From contig NZ_AP024488.1 of NCBI RefSeq assembly GCF_021654575.1, positions 5,045,501 to 5,109,500 of the forward strand: 64,000 nucleotides of DNA. Reading direction: 5' to 3'. The position numbers and the translations under genes were made by a program. The notes below the pieces were generated by a model. The model searched no databases. It was not told the origin of the DNA and saw nothing but the letters and a program-made list of their open reading frames with translations. Below are positions 17,075 through 25,643 of the stretch, piece after piece (the first letter of the stretch is position 1; every line of letters starts with the position of its first letter). The stretch comes from Desulfoluna limicola (lineage in GTDB: Bacteria; Desulfobacterota; Desulfobacteria; Desulfobacterales; Desulfolunaceae).

Positions 17075-18772
17075 TTATCGAAGCCCGGGAATTTGATAGG
17101 TATGAACAAACTCGATCACGCTTAAGTCGTCATCGGCTTCCTGGCAGAAACCGGCGATGTTATCGGTGGCGATGGTTTTAAAATCGGGAAAACCATTGAC
17201 TCCGAGACCCCAGGACCTGAAGGGGATGTTCGTCAAGATCTCGAAATAGTGATCTTCTGTCCATATCTGACTGTCTTCTCCTCCTTGAAGCACGCTTACC
17301 TCTCCTGTGTAGGAACCTATATCCCAGGAACCATCGGTGTCTAAGAAAATATTTCCTCGAGATTTGAAGGTATCGTCTCGGCTATAACCCTTGTTGAGCG
17401 AGAAGTCGAAATAGACCGGGTGGGCGCTGTAGTCGATGGCGCCGTCAGCGGGCGTCCCATCGTCGTTGTAGTCGCTGTAGCCCACCACTTTGTTGATGCC
17501 CAGGATGGAGTTCATGTAGACCAATTGGTCGATGGTGACCGTGCCCGTTTTGTCACCGGCCGAGGCAAAAAAGGTCGCAGCCATGGAAAAATCGCTATCC
17601 GATGCACTTGATCCGTCTGCCGTGAGGAGGCCGGTCCACGATTCGCAGGTAAAGCCGACAGGGCAGCCACCGGGGGTGACCACTTGAAGGGCCCCCTCAT
17701 TGTCGGTGTAGGTCTCGTACTCCTTCTCCTCTACGTCAACGAGATACCCGAGCCCCCAGGCTCTGAGTTTTGCAATGTCGATGGTGGGCCGCAGCGCCTT
17801 GGACGGGCCGTCCACAAGGTCCAGCAGTTTTGAGATGGGGATTCCGCCGTTTACCGAACGGTCGATGGGCGCTCTCTCATCGCCAGGAGTGATCAGGTGT
17901 CCGTCTTTGAGCAATTTGATGTAAAGAGCCATGTTTTCTCGGGGCGAGTCGATGGCTTTTACGATTTCCTCCATGACCGGTATGCCGGTGGCTGGGTCCA
18001 CCTCGGTGGCGCTGGGGATATCTCGGACAAGCAGAAGACGCCCGGAGGCATCCTGCCGGACCTCCTTGGCGCTGTTGATTGTGGTGATGGCTTCATCAAA
18101 GGCTGCCTGGAGCACATGGGCAGGGGCCCTGCCGATGTTAAGGCGACCGAAATGAACCTCTTGAACCATATCGGTCCAGAGGACGCCATTCGGGTAGGTC
18201 ACCGTGCCATTGACGGGATCATCCCATTGATGTTCCTCTATGTCACTATCACCATCGTCCGGTGGGATAAAATACCCTGGGTCGATCTCACACTCCGTGC
18301 GCCCCCAGGTGGCGTCGTAGGTTTTGACAAGGGGAATGAGGTTGTCGGGGGTTCCAATATCGCCCCAACGGGCGAAACTTGCCACAGGCTGGACACAATG
18401 GCTGGGGGTGGGGGCGATTGCGGTGTCTCCATCCTCGGTGGTGTACTCGACAAAGTCTTCAGTGAGAATTGGCTGGCCTCCAACCGTAGCGGGATCTTCC
18501 CCCTGGTGGCGTAGGATGACATACAGGTCGCCAAACAGATCTCCTTTGAGGGACCCCTTGTCGTTGAGGGGGCCATCCACTGAGCCGCCCCCGCTCCCAT
18601 TGCCGCCTCCACCCCCAGAGGGGGTCGAGAGTTGTCCCCCGCCGTACCCGTTCCCGCCACGGCCTGATTTGGTGAGAGACGAGGCATCAGATGAGTCCGA
18701 CGATTTGTCGTTGCATCCTCCTTGAAGAATGAGGGCGATTGCCAGACAGACAAGGATCAAAAGCTTTTTCAT
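17075..18772 (-). CDS. Large Gly-rich lipoprotein with calcium-loop-like motifs
   Basis: 565 residues, family not recognised. Signal sequence MKKLLILVCLAIALILQGGC with candidate lipidated Cys20; the lipobox (LQGGC) has Gln at -3, which is atypical. Then comes a Ser/Asp stretch and a Gly/Ser linker (about 35-70, GGNGYGGGQLSTPSGGGGGN). The rest is an acidic globular region with Asp-rich loops such as SDYNDDGTPADGAID and FLDTDGSWD that resemble dockerin/EF-hand or thrombospondin type-3 calcium loops. Four Cys are in the mature part (SHCVQPV, RTECEID, GGCPVGFTCES). AAGGAGGATGCA gives a strong ribosome site for the ATG at 18772. Probably surface or periplasm-facing; no partner genes adjoin. Confidence 0.7.
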   Translation of the reverse strand: MKKLLILVCLAIALILQGGCNDKSSDSSDASSLTKSGRGGNGYGGGQLSTPSGGGGGNGSGGGSVDGPLNDKGSLKGDLFGDLYVILRHQGEDPATVGGQPILTEDFVEYTTEDGDTAIAPTPSHCVQPVASFARWGDIGTPDNLIPLVKTYDATWGRTECEIDPGYFIPPDDGDSDIEEHQWDDPVNGTVTYPNGVLWTDMVQEVHFGRLNIGRAPAHVLQAAFDEAITTINSAKEVRQDASGRLLLVRDIPSATEVDPATGIPVMEEIVKAIDSPRENMALYIKLLKDGHLITPGDERAPIDRSVNGGIPISKLLDLVDGPSKALRPTIDIAKLRAWGLGYLVDVEEKEYETYTDNEGALQVVTPGGCPVGFTCESWTGLLTADGSSASDSDFSMAATFFASAGDKTGTVTIDQLVYMNSILGINKVVGYSDYNDDGTPADGAIDYSAHPVYFDFSLNKGYSRDDTFKSRGNIFLDTDGSWDIGSYTGEVSVLQGGEDSQIWTEDHYFEILTNIPFRSWGLGVNGFPDFKTIATDNIAGFCQEADDDLSVIEFVHTYQIPGLR

Positions 18773-19206
18773 TGCATCCTCCTTGAGTCTTGGTGTGGTG
18801 GACGCGGAGTAGACGTTTGTCCATACCCACTGCACAGGCCGTTGAGGCGACATCACGTGTTAAATGGTGCATGTGATGGGTGTTGATCTGGATAGGGCGG
18901 CCTAAACCGGGATGTTGTGTCACGAATGAGTCCGGGTCCCGTGACTTCGGTGAAACAGATAAGGCGTTTCCCGAGAGTCGTTTACACGCTGTGTCCCAAG
19001 AGCCGGTCATCGTCAGGCACAAGAGAACAAGGGGGTGAAAGACAGTAAAAGATAGGTTCTGCCAGAGGCGTCGTGGGGATCAGGGAAAGAGTACTGGGTT
19101 GATCAAATGCTCGGAATCGACATAGGGTCCGTGTCAAGGCGCAGGAGATATGAGAGGGTCTCTTAATGTGAGCCCTGATAATAAATTGTACCGGTCTTTT
19201 TGGGCA

Positions 19207-19268
19207 TTAATGATCATTAGAATATCGCACATGTCAAATCGAAAAACAACATGTGAACGATGATCATT
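19207..19268. repeat. Imperfect inverted repeat around AATGATCATT and CACATGT
   Basis: The left arm carries AATGATCATT then CACATGT; the right arm carries ACATGTG then GATGATCATT. Spacing between arms suggests a regulator site or a cruciform; function unknown. Confidence 0.35.
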
Positions 19269-19506
19269 CAAGGTTTATTTTCATTCATCCATGAGCGCTT
19301 ATCGTGATTGATTTTGTGCGATTGTGCGCGTAAAATTTATTAGTGAAACTAACAGTGCCTTTGCGGCCCTTGCCTCTTCCGCATTGACGTGGCAGGGCGT
19401 TACTTGAGCCGAGTGTGTCCGGTTGGGCCCGGTGGATTTTTTGCGGGAAAATGAAGGCGTTCGATTCATATTCACACAGCGTAACCCAGCAGGTGCACTG
19501 GCCATA

Positions 19507-19543
19507 CAGAAAGAGCCGTAGACAGCCATGTCCACGGCTCTTT
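19507..19543. terminator. Hairpin between lipoprotein and pyrE genes
   Basis: AGAAAGAGCCGT and ACGGCTCTTT form a 10-bp stem extended by GACA/TGTC after one mismatch. T-tracts are short on both sides; it probably terminates pyrE transcription on the minus strand. Confidence 0.5.
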
Positions 19544-19554
19544 GAGATTGTTAT

Positions 19555-19642
19555 GCGGGCCCGTCAGCAAACGTGGAGGGCCGAAGGCCCGGAGCATTTG
19601 CGAACCTGGGGTCAAGGGGGGGGGGCGGAGCCACGCCGAGGG
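19555..19642. repeat. Degenerate palindromic element copy
   Basis: Has GCGGGCCCGTCAGC at the left, a shortened central hairpin GGGCC-GAAGG-CCC, GCATTTGCG, and a decayed end ACGCCGAGGGC. It lies directly downstream of the pyrE stop. Confidence 0.55.
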
Positions 19643-19650
19643 CGTACTTG

Positions 19651-20211
19651 TTACAGAGAAACCCCCAGGTGCTTCATGAGCTCGTCCCGGGTGATGATGG
19701 AGCGGACGTCGTCCACGTACTCCTGGACGTTCTCGAGGCCGCCTTCCTGGCGGTCGATGAGGGTGATGACGCGGACGACCTCGAGGCCCTGGACGCGGGC
19801 GCGTTCGATGGCCTTTATGGTGGATCCGCCGGTGGTGATGACGTCGTCGATGATGACCACTTTCTCGCCTTTGGCCATGTCGCCTTCCACCCAGTTGATG
19901 ATGCCGTGGTCTTTCAGCTCCTTGCGGATCGAAAAGGCTTTTATGGGCTTGCCGCCCAGCTCGGAGGCAAAGGAGGTGGCCACGGCGATGGGGTCGGCAC
20001 CGAAGGTGAGGCCGCCGATGCCGGTGATGTCGAGGTCTTTTACGGCGTCAAAGACGAGGTTGCCCACGAGGTACATGCCGCGGGGGCTCAAGATGGTGGG
20101 CTTGCAGTTGACGTAGAAGTGGCTCATTTTTCCGGAGGCCAGCTTGAAGGTGGGCTCTTCGGAGAATTTGAAGGACGTTTTACAGACAATATCTATCAGT
20201 TCGTTTTTCAT
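19651..20211 (-). CDS. pyrE: Orotate phosphoribosyltransferase
   Basis: 186 residues, the usual PyrE size. It joins orotate to PRPP to make OMP in pyrimidine synthesis. The PRPP-binding motif is VVIIDDVITTGGS (118-130). The flexible-loop RKELKDHG (97-104) and the GADPIAVATSFASELGG stretch (71-87) match the family. Cytoplasmic dimer by family knowledge. The ATG at 20211 is preceded by TTAAGGAGACGCCCC; an in-frame extension to 20271 has no ribosome site and no PyrE-like residues. Monocistronic, with palindromic elements on both sides. Confidence 0.96.
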   Translation of the reverse strand: MKNELIDIVCKTSFKFSEEPTFKLASGKMSHFYVNCKPTILSPRGMYLVGNLVFDAVKDLDITGIGGLTFGADPIAVATSFASELGGKPIKAFSIRKELKDHGIINWVEGDMAKGEKVVIIDDVITTGGSTIKAIERARVQGLEVVRVITLIDRQEGGLENVQEYVDDVRSIITRDELMKHLGVSL

Positions 20212-20305
20212 GGGGCGTCTCCTTAAATGATGTATAGCGCCTGTCGGCGTCTCTGCAATGGTGGCTGCCAAGCAGCCTGTATGGTCAACGTTTGGGTAAA
20301 AACAT

Positions 20306-20389
20306 GCCTCCGGCGGCCAGGTGGAGGCACCTGGAAACCTGGTTGCCGTTGCGCTTTGCCCCTCGTTCCTCGGGTCAAATCACAACGGC
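20306..20389. repeat. Palindromic element copy, A end only
   Basis: GCCTCCGGCGG then terminal hairpin CCAGGTGGAGGCACCTGG. Central hairpin arms GCCGTTGCG (20345-20353) and CACAACGGC (20381-20389) flank the loop CTCGTTCCTCG. Confidence 0.85.
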
Positions 20390-20594
20390 GCTTGCTGTGT
20401 GGTGTGCCCGGTTTCATGGGCGGCGGCCATGGACAATGGGAGAGGAGCATTATCGGCTGTAGGCAACACTGGCGTTCGTTTGTGTCGCTTTGTCATTGAC
20501 AGAGCAAAGCGACTCCCCCTCCCTTAGCCCTGCTTTTCATGCCTCCATCAGCCCGCAGCTATCCCTGGAAAACGCTCACTGGCCCTGAGAGTTC

Positions 20595-20719
20595 CCGATA
20601 GAAATCGGTTGCTTTTGTTCTAGGTGATGGCTATGTAAAAAGGTCACGGATAGAGTCCGACCTGTAGATGCAGGAAACCTCCACTGATGGAAGAAGCCAT
20701 TTGGGATAGTCAGTGGAGG
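20595..20719 (+). ncRNA. Hairpin cluster: possible structured leader or small RNA before ftsE
   Basis: Four consecutive stems: CCGAT-AGAA-ATCGG (20595-20608), CGGA-TAGAG-TCCG (20647-20659), CCTG-TAGATG-CAGG (20661-20674), and CCTCCACTGA/TCAGTGGAGG (20678-20719) with an inner TGG/CCA. It matches no riboswitch consensus I know; low confidence. Confidence 0.3.
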
Positions 20720-20865
20720 CTCGCACGTAAGGAAAACCGTTTCGCGGCACTCCTTGACTCGTGATGTCCAATTACCAGAAAATGGGGTGAAAAATCAACG
20801 GGAATCGTTGTCGTGGGAATGGATTTTCCCCTCGGATCCCGCCTCTTCACCTCGGACCGGAGCCT

Positions 20866-21573
20866 ATGACACAGCCAGACAATACGGATGAAGCCGTTAT
20901 CCGTCTTTTCAATGTCAGCAAGCGTTTCGGCGCAAAGCTGGCCCTATCCAACATCACCCTGGATATCCAGAAAGGGGAGTGGCTTTATGTCACCGGCCCG
21001 TCGGGTGCCGGCAAGTCCACTCTTTTGAAGCTCTTCTATCTTGGAGAGAAGACCACCAGCGGTCAGGTTCTCGCCTTCGGAACCAACATGAACCGCCTGG
21101 CCCGCAAGGACATTCCCTTTCTTCGCCGCCGTTTCGGTATTATTTTTCAGGATTTCAAGCTGATCCCCAACCGCAACGTGTTCGACAACGTGGCCCTGGT
21201 GCTGGAAGCCCGTGGCGAGCCTCGGAACATGATCGACAAGCGCACCCGAAATATCCTGCGTCATGCCGGCATGGACAAGCGCATGGATGCCATGCCTGCG
21301 AGCCTCTCCGGCGGGGAGCAGCAGCGGGTGGCCGTGGCCCGGGCCATTGCCGGGCAGCCCGAGGTGATCCTTGCCGATGAGCCCACGGGCAGTCTCGATC
21401 CGAAATCTGCAGAGATCATCATTGGCCTTCTCTCCGCATACCATGAAAAAGGGGCCACGGTGATGGTGGCCACCCACGACCGCGACCTCCTGGCCCGAAA
21501 GAAGGGGCGCATTATCCGTCTGGAAGAGGGGCGGTTGGTGGAGCCGTCCACCGGGGAAGGGGGGGCACCATGA
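20866..21573 (+). CDS. ftsE: Cell-division ABC ATPase FtsE
   Basis: 235 residues. Complete ABC ATPase: Walker A GPSGAGKST (44-52), Q-loop in IIFQDFKLIPN, signature SLSGGEQQR (146-154), Walker B VILADEPTG (167-175) and the switch His in VATHDRD. The DFKLIPNRNVFDNVAL stretch is diagnostic of FtsE. With FtsX it forms a mechanotransmitter that activates septal murein hydrolysis through EnvC. The stop codon overlaps the ftsX start (ATGA), indicating coupling. GGAG precedes the ATG with short spacing. Confidence 0.96.
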   Translation: MTQPDNTDEAVIRLFNVSKRFGAKLALSNITLDIQKGEWLYVTGPSGAGKSTLLKLFYLGEKTTSGQVLAFGTNMNRLARKDIPFLRRRFGIIFQDFKLIPNRNVFDNVALVLEARGEPRNMIDKRTRNILRHAGMDKRMDAMPASLSGGEQQRVAVARAIAGQPEVILADEPTGSLDPKSAEIIIGLLSAYHEKGATVMVATHDRDLLARKKGRIIRLEEGRLVEPSTGEGGAP

Positions 21574-22451
21574 AGCGACACATGAAACGAACCCTGAAGG
21601 ATTTTACCTCCCACGCCTTTCTTCACGGCATCACGATTCTCACCATTGCCTTGACCATTCTCATTGCAGGGTCTCTGCTTCTGGTGGTGGAAAATGGCGA
21701 GTCGGTCATCGCCTCGTGGAAAAACGGGGTGCGGGTGATGGTTTACCTCAAGGATGGGGCAAGCTCCACGGAGGTGGAGTCCGCCGGGCGCTCTCTGGAA
21801 ACCATGGGTGGGGTGGCAAAGGTCACCTTTATCTCCCGTGACGAGGCCCTAACGGATTTGATGGAGAGCATGGAAGGCCAGCTCTCTCTCTTTGAGGGGC
21901 TGGGAGAGAACCCGCTTCCGGATGCCTACGAGGTGGAGGTGACCCCGGAGGCAGCGGAGTGGGCGCGGGTAAAGGAGATGGCCGCGGCCATGGTGAGGCT
22001 ACCAGCGGTGGACGAGGTGGAGTACGGCCGCTCCTGGCTGGCACGGGTCTCTCGCCTGCTGGGCATGGTTGAGTTGGCCGGGGTTGCCCTGGCCGGTCTC
22101 TTTTTTATCGTTGCCCTTTTTATCGTCTACAACACCGTGCGGCTGGCCCTCTATTCCCGGCGTGACGAGATCGAGATCATGCAGCTTGTGGGGGCCACGG
22201 GCGGGTTTATCAAGACGCCCCTTTATCTTGCCGGGGTCATCGAAGGGGCCGCCGGGTCGCTCCTGGCTCTTTTGGCGCTGTTCGGGGCTTACATCCTGTT
22301 TGCCTCGAAAGCGGGGGCCGGTGCAGGTTCCTTTGAATTGTCGTTTCTCTCCCTTCGCTCCATGGGGGGCGTCTTTCTTTATGGGATTTTTGTAGGGTGG
22401 TTCGGATGCTTTCTGTCACTGCGCGAATTTATGAAAGAAGCCTCGTCCTGA
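21570..22451 (+). CDS. ftsX: Cell-division membrane protein FtsX
   Basis: 293 residues with the FtsX layout: cytoplasmic N-terminus, first transmembrane helix (about 19-40), a periplasmic domain (about 45-165, VMVYLKDGASSTEVE... VDEVEYGRSW), then three helices (about 168-193, 215-245, 260-285) with the conserved RRDEIEIMQLVGAT between helices 2 and 3. The periplasmic loop recruits and activates an EnvC-type hydrolase activator. The start overlaps ftsE; the 3' end overlaps the next gene by 46 bases, so ftsE-ftsX-envC form a tight operon. Confidence 0.95.
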   Translation: MKRHMKRTLKDFTSHAFLHGITILTIALTILIAGSLLLVVENGESVIASWKNGVRVMVYLKDGASSTEVESAGRSLETMGGVAKVTFISRDEALTDLMESMEGQLSLFEGLGENPLPDAYEVEVTPEAAEWARVKEMAAAMVRLPAVDEVEYGRSWLARVSRLLGMVELAGVALAGLFFIVALFIVYNTVRLALYSRRDEIEIMQLVGATGGFIKTPLYLAGVIEGAAGSLLALLALFGAYILFASKAGAGAGSFELSFLSLRSMGGVFLYGIFVGWFGCFLSLREFMKEASS

Positions 22452-23827
22452 TTCTGGCGTGCCTGCTCCTCGGGGTTCCCCTTGCGGCGGAGGCCGGGAA
22501 TCCGGATCGTGTCGTGGTGGTGGCGGATGCCCTCAACGTGAGGAGGCATCCCTCATCGTCAGCCGATGTGCTGTGGACGCTTTCCCGTGGGGACGTGGCT
22601 GAGGTGAAGCGGCGCTCCGGGGGGTGGGCCCTTATTCGGTTTAATAAGAAGCAGGGGTATATGGCCACCTCGAATCAACTGGCGGTGTTCTATGTGGCCA
22701 AGGAGATGCAGACGGTCAAGACGTCTGCCAAGAAGGTGGCCCCTGTCTCCGAGAAAACGGCGGCAACCACCCTGGTGGAGATCAGGAAGGCGGTGAAGGA
22801 GGAAGAGGTCAACCTTGTGGCGGTCCGCAAAGAGGAGCGAGCGGTCATCCGGGAGTTGGATCGCTTCAACGAAACCCTTGCCTCGGCGCGGGAGAAAGAG
22901 CGTGCACTCAAGCGCGAGCTGGCGGCCATCGAGAAGAAGGTGGCGGCGGCGCTGAAGGCAAAGGCAAAGGTGGAGGCCGACATCAGGATTGGGCGGCGTC
23001 GTCTTATGGAGCGTTTGGCGGCCTACCACAAACTGCATCAAATCGGAGAGATGAACACCTTTGCCTCCTCGGGCTCCTTTCACGACATGGTGGTGAAGAA
23101 AAAAGCCCTCAGCCGTATCCTGGGGAGTGATGCCGAGCTTCTGGCGCGTTACACCGCTTTGTTGGAGGAGAAGGCCGCCGTGGAGTCCCGGGTTGCGGAC
23201 GAGCGCACGGCCCTCGCCGGTGTGGTGACAGCCCATGGAAAGGTGCTTGCCGATGTGGAGGCGCAGTACCGGCGGCGGGCTGCGATGCTCAAGGAGGTGC
23301 GCGAGAAGAAGGTGCTCAGCCTGGCTGCCATTGCCGAGATGAAACAATCCGAGAAGGCCCTTGCGGCCAAGCTGGAGGAGCTGGTCAAGGCGCGAAAGGC
23401 CATGGCGACGAAAAACCGCTTCGTTCGGTATAAAGGCTTGTTGAAATACCCGGTAAACGGTAAAATTGTGAAGAATTACGGCCGCCATAAAGACTCCCGC
23501 ATGAACGTCACCACCTTTGAAAACGGCATCGAAATCCGTACCCAGCGTGGGGAGCCGGTCCATGCCGTGACCTCAGGGGAGGTGCTTTTTGCCGATTGGC
23601 TTCAGGGGTACGGCAACCTCATCATCGTCAACCATGGCGAGAGCTGGTACACCCTTTACGCCCACACCGACGAAATGTTCAAAAAAAAGGGCGATCGCGT
23701 GGACGCGCGGGAAGTGATCGCCACCGTGGGGGATTCCAACCTGTCCGGATACCCCGATCTCCACTTTGAAATCCGACACCACGGCAAACCCATCAACCCC
23801 GCCCCCTGGTTTAAAACCAGGGGCTGA
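22406..23827 (+). CDS. envC: EnvC-like murein hydrolase activator
   Basis: 473 residues: signal peptide (1-31), SH3b domain (about 35-95, VADALNVRRHPSSSADVLW), a long coiled coil (about 120-345) and a C-terminal LytM/M23 domain (about 360-473) with the EnvC-like stretch FADWLQGYGNLIIVNHG. The M23 zinc ligands are degenerate: the usual HxxxD is replaced by ENGIEI, and the HxH by DLH in YPDLHFEIR, so it is probably an activator, not an enzyme. The SH3 domain is absent from E. coli EnvC. ATG at 22406 lies inside ftsX. The last codons run into a palindromic element whose GGGGCTGAGCCCC contains the stop codon. Confidence 0.9.
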   Translation: MLSVTARIYERSLVLILACLLLGVPLAAEAGNPDRVVVVADALNVRRHPSSSADVLWTLSRGDVAEVKRRSGGWALIRFNKKQGYMATSNQLAVFYVAKEMQTVKTSAKKVAPVSEKTAATTLVEIRKAVKEEEVNLVAVRKEERAVIRELDRFNETLASAREKERALKRELAAIEKKVAAALKAKAKVEADIRIGRRRLMERLAAYHKLHQIGEMNTFASSGSFHDMVVKKKALSRILGSDAELLARYTALLEEKAAVESRVADERTALAGVVTAHGKVLADVEAQYRRRAAMLKEVREKKVLSLAAIAEMKQSEKALAAKLEELVKARKAMATKNRFVRYKGLLKYPVNGKIVKNYGRHKDSRMNVTTFENGIEIRTQRGEPVHAVTSGEVLFADWLQGYGNLIIVNHGESWYTLYAHTDEMFKKKGDRVDAREVIATVGDSNLSGYPDLHFEIRHHGKPINPAPWFKTRG

Positions 23828-23928
23828 GCCCCTGGGCCCCTGGTTCGCGAATGCTCCATCCCTCGTACCTCGGGGGTACGCATGCGCTTCATGGGGTGCA
23901 GGGGGTCACCCCCCTGCCCGCCGGAGGC
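23817..23928. repeat. Palindromic element copy spanning the envC-ctpA gap
   Basis: The left palindrome CCAGGGGCTGAGCCCCTGG (23817-23835) contains the envC stop. Then come GCGAATGC, a CTCGTACCTCG loop and the terminal hairpin CAGGGGGTCACCCCCTG. The right end CCGCCGGAGGC (23918-23928) supplies the GGAGG used by ctpA. Confidence 0.82.
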
Positions 23929-23936
23929 TATTCACC

Positions 23937-25196
23937 ATGGAGACCCCTGATATGAAGAGAGCTTTCTCTGTTCTGGTCATGATGTTCCTGCTGCTGCCTG
24001 TCTCGGCCACGGCGGCGGACAACGGCACCTACCGCAACCTTCGGATCTTCACCGATGTGATTGAGGAGATCGAACGCAGTTACGTGGAGGAGCCCAACTC
24101 CGAGCAGCTCATCGAAGAGGCCATCAAGGGGATGGTGAACAGCCTGGATCCCCACTCGGCCCTTTTGCCTCCCCAGGCGCACAGCGAATTGCGGGAGGAC
24201 ACACGGGGGCGCTTTTCCGGCGTGGGGCTCGTGCTCTCCATCCGGGATGAAAAGCTGACCGTGGTGTCGCCCATCGATGGGTCGCCGGCCAAGGAAGCGG
24301 GGATCCGCAACGGCGATGTCATCATCGCCATCGATGATCAGAAGACCGCCACCATGACCATGGAGGAGTCCATCGAACGCATGCGGGGCGTTCGGGGGAG
24401 CATGGTCACCCTGACCGTGCTGCAGAAAAAGGGGGGCAAAGAGATGCGGGTCACCCTGCGTCGGGACGAGATCCCCCTTCAGTCCGTGGCCCATTATGAG
24501 CTGAAGCCGGGGTTCCCCTTTATTGCCGTTACCTCATTTAATGACAGCACAGCCGGTGATTTTGAGAAGGCTGTGCTCGCCCATGAAGCCAAGGGGACTG
24601 TCAAGGGGCTGGTCTTGGACCTGAGGGACAACCCCGGCGGGATCCTCCAGCAGGCCGTGGAGATGGTGGACCTGTTTATTGCCGATGGTGTCATCGTCTC
24701 CATCAAGGGGCGTGCAAAGGAGCAGAGGCAGGTCTGGCGTGCCACAACAGAAAAACCAGTACGCACCTTTCCGGTGGTGGTTCTCATCAACGGGGGGTCG
24801 GCCAGTGCATCGGAGATTGTGGCCGGTGCCCTGAAAGACCACAAACGAGCTCTTATTCTCGGTACCACCAGCTTCGGTAAAGGGTCCGTCCAGAACATTA
24901 TTCCCCTCTCCGACGGATTTGGACTGAAGCTCACCGTGGCCCTCTACTATACCCCTTCCGGGACCTCCATTCAGGCAAAGGGGATCGTGCCCGATGTGGA
25001 ACTCCCCTTCCAGGAGATGGCCTTCGCCGCCGAAGAGAAATCCATGGCAGAGCGGGACCTGCCCAACCACATCGAAGCCAACGAAAAAGCCGACGAGGAG
25101 CCCCTTCCCCAGGCCCCGGAACGCCTGAAGCGGGACAACCAGGTCCAGCGAGCCCTTGAACTCCTCCTGAGCCGAAGTATTTTCGGGAACGGATGA
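23937..25196 (+). CDS. ctpA: C-terminal processing peptidase (S41 family)
   Basis: 419 residues. Signal peptide about 1-27 (MKRAFSVLVMMFLLLPVSAT from residue 6), S41 N-terminal helices, PDZ domain (about 95-175, GVGLVLSIRDEKLTVVSPI, GIRNGDVIIAID), then the protease core with Ser290 in GGSASASEIVAG and Lys315 in FGKGSVQ, 25 apart as usual for Ser-Lys CtpA enzymes. It cleaves periplasmic proteins near their C-termini; in this position, after ftsEX-envC, control of murein hydrolases is a likely job. The ATG at 23937 has GGAGG nine bases upstream, provided by the palindromic element; ATG at 23952 is an alternative. Confidence 0.93.
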   Translation: METPDMKRAFSVLVMMFLLLPVSATAADNGTYRNLRIFTDVIEEIERSYVEEPNSEQLIEEAIKGMVNSLDPHSALLPPQAHSELREDTRGRFSGVGLVLSIRDEKLTVVSPIDGSPAKEAGIRNGDVIIAIDDQKTATMTMEESIERMRGVRGSMVTLTVLQKKGGKEMRVTLRRDEIPLQSVAHYELKPGFPFIAVTSFNDSTAGDFEKAVLAHEAKGTVKGLVLDLRDNPGGILQQAVEMVDLFIADGVIVSIKGRAKEQRQVWRATTEKPVRTFPVVVLINGGSASASEIVAGALKDHKRALILGTTSFGKGSVQNIIPLSDGFGLKLTVALYYTPSGTSIQAKGIVPDVELPFQEMAFAAEEKSMAERDLPNHIEANEKADEEPLPQAPERLKRDNQVQRALELLLSRSIFGNG

Positions 25197-25232
25197 TGCC
25201 GCACGGCCGCTGGGGTGGAGGGGGAAAAACGT

Positions 25233-25330
25233 GCCTCCGGCGGCAAGGTGGGCACCTTGAAAGCTGGTTGCCGCAGCGCTTTACCCCTCGTTCCTCAGGC
25301 CAAGTCACACCGGTGCCTGCTACGGGCTGC
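25233..25330. repeat. Palindromic element copy, A end only
   Basis: GCCTCCGGCGG (25233-25243), terminal hairpin CAAGGTGGGCACCTTG, central loop CTCGTTCCTCA, then GGGCTGC. It starts 36 bases after the ctpA stop. Confidence 0.82.
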
Positions 25331-25418
25331 CGATGAGATGCTCCGGCTATCATCCGTATCGGCGACACGGTGCTTTAGCCTGGGGGGCGTCACCCCGGGA
25401 CCGTATTCATGATTGATC

Positions 25419-25460
25419 CGAGCCGCAAGTCCTCCTTCTGGATGGCTTGCGGCTCCCTTG
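25419..25460 (+). terminator. Hairpin downstream of ctpA
   Basis: 10-bp stem GAGCCGCAAG/CTTGCGGCTC, 16-base loop, then CCTTGCTTT. The weak T-tract keeps confidence moderate. Confidence 0.5.
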
Positions 25461-25643
25461 CTTTAAGGCGTTCGTCTGGCTTTTGGCCAAGGAGAGGCGT
25501 TTTTCAGGGGCATGTTTGTTTTGTCGGACCCGGGCCATGGGCCGATGAGACAGGGCTTTCAGTTTTTATGCCTCGGTGATACATAGTTAAAAATGCGCAT
25601 CAGGCGCGTTTATTTTTTTGGGAAAACCTGGGAAAGGGGAACC

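Larger units (their letters stand above)
18773..19650. other. Gene-free region of 878 bases
   Basis: Contains an imperfect inverted repeat (19207-19268), a hairpin (19507-19543), and a degenerate palindromic element (19555-19642). AT content rises between 19160 and 19350. No frame resembles a protein I know. Confidence 0.5.
20212..20865. other. Gene-free region upstream of ftsE
   Basis: Holds a palindromic element (20306-20389) and a run of four compact hairpins (20595-20719). The divergent promoters of pyrE and ftsE must also lie here. No gene seen. Confidence 0.5.
25197..25643. other. Gene-free region between ctpA and deacetylase gene
   Basis: Holds a palindromic element (25233-25330) and a hairpin GAGCCGCAAG/CTTGCGGCTC (about 25419-25456). 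The AT-rich end near 25585 may hold the promoter for the next gene. Confidence 0.5.
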
